A stretch of 11,548 nucleotides of DNA from Lachnospiraceae bacterium (lineage in GTDB: Bacteria; Bacillota_A; Clostridia; Lachnospirales; Lachnospiraceae), in the NCBI GenBank assembly GCA_017523185.1, contig JAFWXB010000141.1, positions 1-11,548 of the forward strand. Reading direction: 5' to 3'. Within the stretch, counting starts at the first letter, position 1. The number at the start of each line of letters is the position of its first letter. Shown in pieces: positions 5,837-11,548 of this stretch. The notes beneath the pieces are model-generated. The model searched no databases. It had not been told where the DNA came from and saw only the letters and a list, made by a program, of their open reading frames with translations. The translations under genes were made by a program, and so were the position numbers.

Positions 5837-8800
5837 ATGAATAAAATAAAAAAGGTACTGATTGTATTTACGATGATAGTGTTGGTTAGTGTTTCAAATC
5901 ATTCTTTTTTGGCTGCCACAGTATCGCAAGATGGGTTAGAAGTTACTTTGTCTACGGATAAAGCAGAGTATCATAAAAATGAACAAATTATAGTAACTTT
6001 AACTGTAAAAAACACAAATGATTTTTCTATTACAGATTTATCTTTAGAAAATCTTGTTCCAGAAGGATATAAACTTGCAGAGAATAATGATATTGCGAAA
6101 CAAGTGGAATCTTTGGGAGCAGGAGAAACAGTTTCATTAACAGTTACATATATTGCGGATAGTATGGATAATGAAACAGAAGATGAAGATAAAACAGAAT
6201 CTGATGAATCAGATAATGGTAATAATTCAGAATCTGATAATAATCAACAGAATGGTACAGGCAATAATCCTGAAACTGATAATAATCAGCAAAACGGTAC
6301 AGGTGATAATTCCGAAACAAATTCACCAACGCAATCTCCTCTTACAGGTGATAAAGCAGATGTAATTCGTTGGATAGTAATATTGTCTTTAGGTATGGGT
6401 ATTCTTATTTTTGTACTTTTCAAAAATAAGAAATCTAAAAATCTTTTATCTATTCTTCTTTGCATAGTAGTAGCAAGTACAGTAGTAGTTGTTATAGCAA
6501 GTGAAGTTTATATGGCAGAAGAAACCAAAAGTATTTCTTTAATAGAAACAATTAAGGTTGAAGAAAATGAAATTACATTAAAAGCAGAAATTTCATATAC
6601 TTTTGTTTCAGAAGATAATAGTTATAATCCAGAAGTTCCGGAAATTAGTTTAGGAGAAGATGTAATTCCTGATTTAGATTTTGAACCGGAAGAAGCAGAG
6701 CCAACATTTTCTTCAAAGGAAGAAGAAGTTGCAAATATAGCAGGGTTAAATGGTGGACAAGTTCCTTATACATCATGTGATGATAACAATATACCAAATT
6801 ATATTGATGGAAAGTTCTCTGATAAAAAGGTAAATAGTATTGAAGATGCAGTTGATGCATTAAACGATATTCACTATATTATGCAATTTGAAAATCCGGA
6901 GCAGGAATTTGAAGAAGTGTATGAGAGTAGTGTAAATCTTGGAAATCAGACAAATTATTATCGTTTACAACAAGTATATCACAGTATTCCGGTATATGGT
7001 TATCAGTTAATTGTATCGACTGATTCAAATGGAACTATTCAGGCATTAAATGGTCATTATTATCCTGAAATTGATATGGAGATTAATCCAAGATTGTCTA
7101 TGAATGAAGCAAAAGATGTTGTTATAGACGATATTGGAGAAAGCGTTGAATTAGTATCAGATGGATTATATATTTATGTAGATAATCAAGGAATATCTTC
7201 TTTAGTTTGGATAATTCGTTCTGCAACCTATACATATATTGTTTCAGCACAAGATGGAGAGATTATTTCAGGGGGAGAATTATTCGACGGATATATTGAA
7301 GGAACAGGAAAGGATACAAATAATAATACAGTTACTTTTCCAGTTGTCCAAAAAGATAATAAATTCTATTTAGCAGATGATGTGAGGAATATTATTGTTC
7401 ATGATAGTGCTTTACAAAATTCTGAAGGAGAAATAATTATTGAAAATACGAATGATTCTGCTTTATGGTCTACTCATCCAGAAGCATTATCTGCATATAG
7501 TAGTTTAATTAAGGTATATGATTATTATGCTAATATACTTGGAAGAAATGGAACAGATGATGCCCATAAGCAGATTAAGTTAGTTGTACGTGGTTGTGTT
7601 GATACAGAACATACACAATGTTTGAATGCATATTGTAGTGAATTACCTAATATTACAAAAGTAGTTATATATCATAATGGTGGATTAGAAAAAGCAGTAG
7701 ATATTTTAGCTCATGAATATACTCATGGTGTATGTAGAAACGAATGGCTTGGATTAAATGGAATAAGTGAAAATGCACGTGGAGCAATTAATGAAGGATA
7801 TGCGGATATTATTGGCGATTTAATTGAAGAAGGGCGTGTTCATTTACTTGGAAATTTTTCTAATTATGGAACATTTAGAGATGCAGCTAATCCTAATGTA
7901 CAAAGTATGCAAGATGCAGAAGAAAGATTTTGTTTAGAGGCAGGACAACACAAAGATCATAATGGATGTGATAAAGGCAATGTACATGATAATGCTACAT
8001 TGATAGCAAATATTGGATATAGAATAGATCAAAATTGGCCAGAATCGAATCATGCAAATGAGTTGGCAACATTATTTTATAAATCTATGTCTTATTTAAC
8101 TCCGAATAGTACATTTTTAGATTGTAGACATGCAGTACTTGCAGCATCAAAAAGTATGAATATGAGTGATGAAAAGCGTAATGTAATTGCAACAGCATTT
8201 TCAGAAGTTGGAATTAAGTATGAAGATGAAGAAGCATGGGCGAGTGCTCATCATATTATTGGTGTTGTGAAAGATGCTGAAACAGATAGTCCTATTATTG
8301 ATGCAAAAGTAATTGCTGTAGCAACAGAAGGTCTTGGAGGCGGAATTGGATATACAAATGGTACAGGTAATTATGATGTAAAAGTAAATCGTGCAGTATA
8401 TAAAGTATCTGTATTTGCAGAAGGTTATAGATCTTATACAATGGAAAATGTTGATTTATCTTCATGGATTAATATGGATTATTATATGGAAACAATTTAC
8501 TTAACACCAGCAGAATGGGCAGATGATACACAAAATGTATTTGCAGCTGGTAAAGTAACTAATGCATTAACAGGCGAAGCTTTAGAAGGCACAACAATAA
8601 AATTCCGTAGTGGGGCAGGTAATCAGACTGGTGCGTATGTTCAAACAGTAGCAGGGTTAGATATTGAATTGATTACAGATTCATCAGGCAAATATTATAC
8701 AGCTGCACTTCCGGCAGGAAATTATACATTAGAAGCATCAAAAGATGGCTTTGTAGTTGGATATTTGAACATTGTATCTGGTAATTCAGAAGTATGTAAT

Positions 8801-9340
8801 AATCAAAATATTACGTTAACACCAAAATTAAACGAAGGTGCTGTTAGAATTGTGCTTACATGGGGAAATGACCCAAGTGATTTGGATTCACATGTTTTTG
8901 GTACTTTAACGAATGGGGAATATTTCCATACTTATTATAGAAATAAATCGGACTATGATGGAGACATTGAAGTATGTAATTTAGATGTGGATGATAGAGA
9001 TGGAAAAGGCCCAGAAACGATTACATTAACTCCTATGACAGAACAACCGTATTATTATTTCATACATGAGTATGCTGGAGAAGGTTCAATTGCAACATCT
9101 GGGGCTTCGGTTAAAATTTATCAAGATGATAAACTTTTAGCTACACTTAATGCTCCAACAAATCAAGGAGAAGATGTGTATTGGAATGTATTTGCATTTG
9201 TTAATGGAGAATTAAAAATTAATAATACGATTACATCAGAGCCAAATGTATCATATGCGTCAGAATCTGAAACAGCAACATTTTCTTTAAAAGATACAAC
9301 AGAGTTAACCGAACAACTTCTGATAATTGAAGAAAAGTAA
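5837..9340 (+). CDS. Large exported M4 (thermolysin-family) metallopeptidase with multidomain surface architecture
   Basis: An 1167-residue zinc protease. In order: signal peptide (about 1-27); Ig-like/DUF11-type domain (30-107); acidic Asn/Ser linker with 14-residue repeats (110-163); sortase-signal-like SPLTGD (167-172), membrane helix (176-195) and basic KNKKSKN; second hydrophobic segment (203-222) resembling another signal sequence; acidic linker; FTP-like propeptide (about 340-415, with HSIPVYGYQLIV) and PepSY-like segment (420-480); M4 catalytic domain with zinc ligands His626, His630 (HEYTH) and Glu653 (NEGYAD), and probable catalytic His717 (VHDNATLIANIGYR). The C-terminus has two carboxypeptidase-regulatory-like beta domains (about 805-890 and 901-995) and a YfaP/DUF2135-like domain (1002-1130, with VRIVLTWGNDPSDLDSHV). 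The ATG has a GGAGG site 6 bases upstream. It likely acts outside the cell after propeptide removal; the substrate is unknown. Before the IS insertion it lay close behind the ABC exporter. Confidence 0.92.
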   Translation: MNKIKKVLIVFTMIVLVSVSNHSFLAATVSQDGLEVTLSTDKAEYHKNEQIIVTLTVKNTNDFSITDLSLENLVPEGYKLAENNDIAKQVESLGAGETVSLTVTYIADSMDNETEDEDKTESDESDNGNNSESDNNQQNGTGNNPETDNNQQNGTGDNSETNSPTQSPLTGDKADVIRWIVILSLGMGILIFVLFKNKKSKNLLSILLCIVVASTVVVVIASEVYMAEETKSISLIETIKVEENEITLKAEISYTFVSEDNSYNPEVPEISLGEDVIPDLDFEPEEAEPTFSSKEEEVANIAGLNGGQVPYTSCDDNNIPNYIDGKFSDKKVNSIEDAVDALNDIHYIMQFENPEQEFEEVYESSVNLGNQTNYYRLQQVYHSIPVYGYQLIVSTDSNGTIQALNGHYYPEIDMEINPRLSMNEAKDVVIDDIGESVELVSDGLYIYVDNQGISSLVWIIRSATYTYIVSAQDGEIISGGELFDGYIEGTGKDTNNNTVTFPVVQKDNKFYLADDVRNIIVHDSALQNSEGEIIIENTNDSALWSTHPEALSAYSSLIKVYDYYANILGRNGTDDAHKQIKLVVRGCVDTEHTQCLNAYCSELPNITKVVIYHNGGLEKAVDILAHEYTHGVCRNEWLGLNGISENARGAINEGYADIIGDLIEEGRVHLLGNFSNYGTFRDAANPNVQSMQDAEERFCLEAGQHKDHNGCDKGNVHDNATLIANIGYRIDQNWPESNHANELATLFYKSMSYLTPNSTFLDCRHAVLAASKSMNMSDEKRNVIATAFSEVGIKYEDEEAWASAHHIIGVVKDAETDSPIIDAKVIAVATEGLGGGIGYTNGTGNYDVKVNRAVYKVSVFAEGYRSYTMENVDLSSWINMDYYMETIYLTPAEWADDTQNVFAAGKVTNALTGEALEGTTIKFRSGAGNQTGAYVQTVAGLDIELITDSSGKYYTAALPAGNYTLEASKDGFVVGYLNIVSGNSEVCNNQNITLTPKLNEGAVRIVLTWGNDPSDLDSHVFGTLTNGEYFHTYYRNKSDYDGDIEVCNLDVDDRDGKGPETITLTPMTEQPYYYFIHEYAGEGSIATSGASVKIYQDDKLLATLNAPTNQGEDVYWNVFAFVNGELKINNTITSEPNVSYASESETATFSLKDTTELTEQLLIIEEK
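6218..6325 (+). repeat. 42-bp in-frame tandem repeat in the protease linker
   Basis: Two full 14-codon units and a partial third encode GNNSESDNNQQNGT, GNNPETDNNQQNGT and GDNSETNS. The units differ at several synonymous sites. They form a flexible, acidic and Asn-rich stalk between the N-terminal domain and the membrane-anchor-like segment. Confidence 0.8.
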
Positions 9341-9374
9341 TTTCATTATAGAGCAGTTTTATATGTTGAAAATT

Positions 9375-9420
9375 TTTCTTCAAAATATAAATTATATGAC
9401 AATAGTTTAACTTGAAGAAA
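9375..9420 (+). other. Hairpin directly before the terminator
   Basis: TTTCTTCAA (9375-9383) and TTGAAGAAA (9412-9420) are exact complements with a 28-base loop. The left arm can instead pair with TTGAA at 9366-9370, so two mutually exclusive folds are possible. The hairpin abuts the next stem at 9421 with no gap. Confidence 0.4.
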
Positions 9421-9472
9421 TTGGGAAATATATAGTTTTTTAGAAAATTATATATTTCCCAAATCAATTTTT
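9421..9472 (+). terminator. Strong intrinsic terminator after the metallopeptidase gene
   Basis: TTGGGAAATATATA (9421-9434) pairs perfectly with 9449-9462. One G-T and four T-A pairs extend the stem to 19 bp around a 4-base TTAG loop. A T5 run follows at 9468-9472. It lies 80 bases after the protease stop and separates it from the kinase genes. The stem is nearly symmetrical but the T-run is on the plus strand. Confidence 0.8.
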
Positions 9473-9590
9473 GCAAAGTAGTTACTAAGGTTATTATTGT
9501 AATAGTAGAAAAATAATGTTAAAAATTATAGAAATTTTATGTTATATAGTTTTGTTTATATTGAGTAAATAAGAAGTTGGGATTGATTTT
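9473..9590 (+). other. Likely promoter region of the kinase pair
   Basis: 118 bases of very AT-rich DNA between the terminator and the first kinase gene. A possible promoter is TTGTAA with a 17-base spacer and TAAAAA, within about 9497-9526. Many similar matches are expected by chance in such DNA. No strong ribosome site is seen; the bases before ATG 9591 are TTGGGATTGATTTT. Confidence 0.25.
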
Positions 9591-10526
9591 ATGAAAAAAG
9601 AATTTAAAAATTGTATTTTAAATGATAGAAAATTCAATACACATATTGATATTATTGGAAAAGCATCTGAAGGATGGTCACAGCCTGATGTTGTAAAAAT
9701 AAAATATGAAGGAAAAGAATTGATTGGATATCGTAAATCAACGATTATTCTTGGTGAAAAGAATGTTATTGAAATTGTTTTAGGAAAAATCGGAATAGCA
9801 TTAGGTGTTTCTATGGCTGATACAGTTTGTGTATTTTCAGATAATACTTATAAAAACTTGACGGATATTATAAGCATTTCAGTTGTTAGGGGTACACATG
9901 AATATTTTATTAATTTTCGTGAGATGAGAGATGAGTTATTTTATGATTTGCAAAAAGGAAACATTTCCATAACACCATGGATTACACGTTGGATGACTAT
10001 TCGTAAGAGAAAGAATGAACTTTTAAAAGATATTTGGGATATAAAAGCCGTTAATGACAGTGATTATTATGACAGTATCCAATTTGCGTTTGAAGTTGGG
10101 CGATTGTATATAGATAAATATAAACTTAAAATGCATAATTTTCAAAGTGCTTATATTAAGATGATAATGTTTGATATTTTAACAGGACAAGCAGATCGAA
10201 CACCTAGCAATTATGGATTATTAATTAATAATAATTTATCTACAGCTAGTCTAGCTCCATTATTTGATAATTCTACATTGACAAAACCATATATGGAAAA
10301 AGATGAAATTAATTTGAATCATATTATTTTAAAAAAAGAAAGAGTAACTCAAGTACTATATGATATGTATCCAAATGAGTTTTTAAATATTAAAAAACAA
10401 ATCTTAGAAAAAAGTAATGAATTAAAAGGTATTATAGAAAGTGAAAGCTATTTATCAAAAGAAAATAAAAAACTTATGTTAAATACAATAGAGGAAGGAT
10501 TAGCTATTTTTGAAAGAGTTGGATAA
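9591..10526 (+). CDS. HipA-like protein kinase
   Basis: A 311-residue protein with the fold-defining motifs of the HipA / PI4-kinase-like group. The catalytic loop is ILTGQADRTPSNYGLL (196-211), with Asp202 as likely catalytic base and Asn207 as metal ligand, and the metal-binding motif LAPLFDN follows (Asp226). The N-terminal half has a plausible ATP-lysine strand (ELIGYRKS, Lys49) and a helix with Glu61 (NVIEIVLGKIGIALG). It lacks the long N-terminal HipA domain of about 100 residues and is shorter than HipA (about 440). HipB-like DNA-binding partners are absent on either side, so a standard hipBA toxin-antitoxin is not supported. The substrate may be a protein or a small molecule. The gene overlaps the next kinase gene by 17 bases and follows a terminator, so the pair forms its own unit. 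Confidence 0.75.
   Translation: MKKEFKNCILNDRKFNTHIDIIGKASEGWSQPDVVKIKYEGKELIGYRKSTIILGEKNVIEIVLGKIGIALGVSMADTVCVFSDNTYKNLTDIISISVVRGTHEYFINFREMRDELFYDLQKGNISITPWITRWMTIRKRKNELLKDIWDIKAVNDSDYYDSIQFAFEVGRLYIDKYKLKMHNFQSAYIKMIMFDILTGQADRTPSNYGLLINNNLSTASLAPLFDNSTLTKPYMEKDEINLNHIILKKERVTQVLYDMYPNEFLNIKKQILEKSNELKGIIESESYLSKENKKLMLNTIEEGLAIFERVG
10492..10499 (+). promoter_or_regulatory. Ribosome binding site setting a TTG start
   Basis: AGGAAGGA lies 10 bases before TTG 10510, inside the end of the HipA-like gene. It supports the non-ATG start of the second kinase. Confidence 0.6.
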
Positions 10527-11427
10527 AAGTTATTTTTGGAATAAAGAGGTTATTGATTTATTCACGGAAAGAAATATAAGTATTAGTAATATTGATTGTA
10601 TTGTAAAAGGAAAATGTAATGAACAATCGTTTAAACTTGACACGAATCAAGGAAAATATTTTGTGAAATTTTCTAATAGTAAACGTTTTTCTAAAACATT
10701 TCTCTCAGCATTAGAAATTGCAAATGGTAAAATTGGAAATATTATTCAATTACCAATTGCAACATATGATTTAAAGGAACTTAATAGACAAATTAATATA
10801 TATAATTGGATAGAGGGAACTAATTTAAAAGAGATTTTAAAAACCTGTTGCGATGATGAATGTATTTATTACGGAAACAGATGTGGGAAATTGATGAGAA
10901 AAATACATTTTTCATTAACAGAGTTGAATGGATTACAGTATTGTATAGTATCGAGATTAAAGAAATATTATAAAAGAATAGATATGCTTGGATTTAAATT
11001 TGAATATGAATTTGATTATAGAAAATATTTAGAAAATAATTTAGATATTTTGGTAAGAGATATTAATCCATGTTTTATTCATTTAGATTTTAAACCGAAA
11101 AATCTAATGATAAATAAGAACAAGATTTATGTAGTAGATATTGATAGTAGTATGTTAGGAGATCCTTGGTTGGATTTTTATGATAAAGCATTTTCTTTAT
11201 ATCCATCAAAAGAATTGTTTAATGCTGCATTAATCAAAAGTTATTTTGATGGAGATGTTCCAGAATTATTTTGGAGGTATTTTAGAGTATTATCAGTTTT
11301 TGCATTAATTCAAAATACAGCATGGATTCTGCCAAAGAAAGACTATACTTATATAAAAAATTTGGAGTCTTACTTGTGGAATGCATATGATGGATTTAAG
11401 GAACTTATACATAGATGGTATTGTTAA
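10510..11427 (+). CDS. APH / choline-kinase-like phosphotransferase
   Basis: A 305-residue kinase of the aminoglycoside-phosphotransferase superfamily. The N-lobe has the ATP-lysine strand YFVKFSN (Lys53). The C-lobe has the catalytic loop CFIHLDFKPKNLMI (His191, Asp193, Asn198) and the metal-binding motif VVDIDSSMLGDPWLDF (Asp210, with the family's GDP-x-x-D at 217-222). Members phosphorylate small hydroxylated substrates such as aminoglycosides, choline, homoserine or sugars, and the spore-coat CotS group also belongs here. Nothing in the sequence picks one substrate. The TTG start has an AGGAAGGA site and overlaps the HipA-like gene by 17 bases, so both are made together. Six cysteines, including a CC pair at 113-114, are notable for a cytoplasmic kinase. 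Confidence in the fold is high and in the substrate nil. Confidence 0.85.
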   Translation: MKELDKSYFWNKEVIDLFTERNISISNIDCIVKGKCNEQSFKLDTNQGKYFVKFSNSKRFSKTFLSALEIANGKIGNIIQLPIATYDLKELNRQINIYNWIEGTNLKEILKTCCDDECIYYGNRCGKLMRKIHFSLTELNGLQYCIVSRLKKYYKRIDMLGFKFEYEFDYRKYLENNLDILVRDINPCFIHLDFKPKNLMINKNKIYVVDIDSSMLGDPWLDFYDKAFSLYPSKELFNAALIKSYFDGDVPELFWRYFRVLSVFALIQNTAWILPKKDYTYIKNLESYLWNAYDGFKELIHRWYC

Positions 11428-11497
11428 TAAGTTTTAAGGTTTGAATTATTAATTTTAAAATAGAGAGTATTAGATTTTTAGGATAAGGAGCTTTCTT

Positions 11498-11548
11498 ATG
11501 GAAAAGATTGCTATCAGTATTATTTTTATAATAAGTTTTATTCTGCTA
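11498..11548 (+). CDS. Start of a small exported or membrane protein (partial)
   Basis: ATG 11498 has a good AAGGAG site at 11485-11490, 7 bases upstream. The 17 visible residues (MEKIAISIIFIISFILL) are a short charged start and a hydrophobic run, as in a signal peptide or first membrane helix. The rest lies outside the window. It starts 70 bases after the second kinase gene, so it may belong to the same operon. Confidence 0.6.
   Translation, partial: MEKIAISIIFIISFILL

Noticed and set aside
6218..6325. CRISPR-like array
   Set aside because: The repeats are contiguous, in frame and without spacers; they encode a protein linker.
6153..6365. Forward open frame of 70 codons in the protease linker
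   Set aside because: It is a second frame of the Asn/Asp-rich repeat codons of the protease gene; its Ile/Gln/Met-rich translation is low complexity.
9231..9476. Minus-strand open frame across the protease end and the terminator
   Set aside because: It runs through a clear terminator hairpin, has no ribosome site and has a composition typical of reversed AT-rich DNA.
9591..10526. Classical hipBA toxin-antitoxin locus
   Set aside because: No small helix-turn-helix HipB gene lies next to the kinase, and the protein lacks the usual N-terminal HipA subdomain length; the neighbour is an APH-like kinase.
10510..11427. Aminoglycoside resistance gene
   Set aside because: Only the general APH catalytic motifs are present. 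The same motifs occur in choline, homoserine and spore-coat kinases, and nothing points to antibiotic substrates.

Overview
The window is low-GC (very AT-rich) DNA with strong AGGAG-type ribosome binding sites, TTG/GTG starts and tightly packed forward-strand genes. This composition, the transposase type and the architecture of the large surface protease suggest a Clostridia-class Bacillota, most likely a gut Lachnospiraceae-type anaerobe. The assignment rests on composition and remembered family resemblance, not on a search. No rRNA, tRNA or CRISPR array was seen.

Region 1 (1-1221) is the end of a transport operon. It holds the C-terminus of a membrane permease, a MacB-like ATPase of the type found with lactococcin-972-class bacteriocins, and a small signal peptidase I that starts inside the ATPase gene. 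A hairpin (1229-1283) follows. Region 2 (1359-3913) holds two small exported proteins, one membrane-anchored and one a lipoprotein, each opening its outer domain with a G-x-W motif. They are followed closely by a single-chain ABC exporter (half-transporter).

Region 3 (3951-5740) is an IS1182-like insertion sequence of about 1.76 kb. It has imperfect terminal inverted repeats and a perfect 13-bp direct repeat at its borders. Its transposase, on the minus strand, is broken by one in-frame stop and one frameshift in an A7 run. Removing the element and one repeat copy leaves only about 146 bp between the ABC exporter and the next gene, so regions 2 and 4 were probably one transcription unit. It also restores a 27-codon ORF that overlaps the exporter's stop codon.

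Region 4 (5837-9340) encodes a 1167-residue exported M4 (thermolysin-family) metallopeptidase. It has an unusual N-terminal half: a secreted Ig-like domain, a sortase-signal-like segment, then what looks like a second signal sequence before the protease. A strong terminator (9421-9462) follows.

Region 5 (9591-11427) is a two-gene unit of overlapping kinase-fold proteins: a HipA-like kinase and an aminoglycoside/choline-kinase-like phosphotransferase. The window closes on the start of a small exported or membrane protein (11498 on). The best candidates for something undescribed are the kinase pair and the module of twin G-x-W proteins, ABC exporter and M4 protease.
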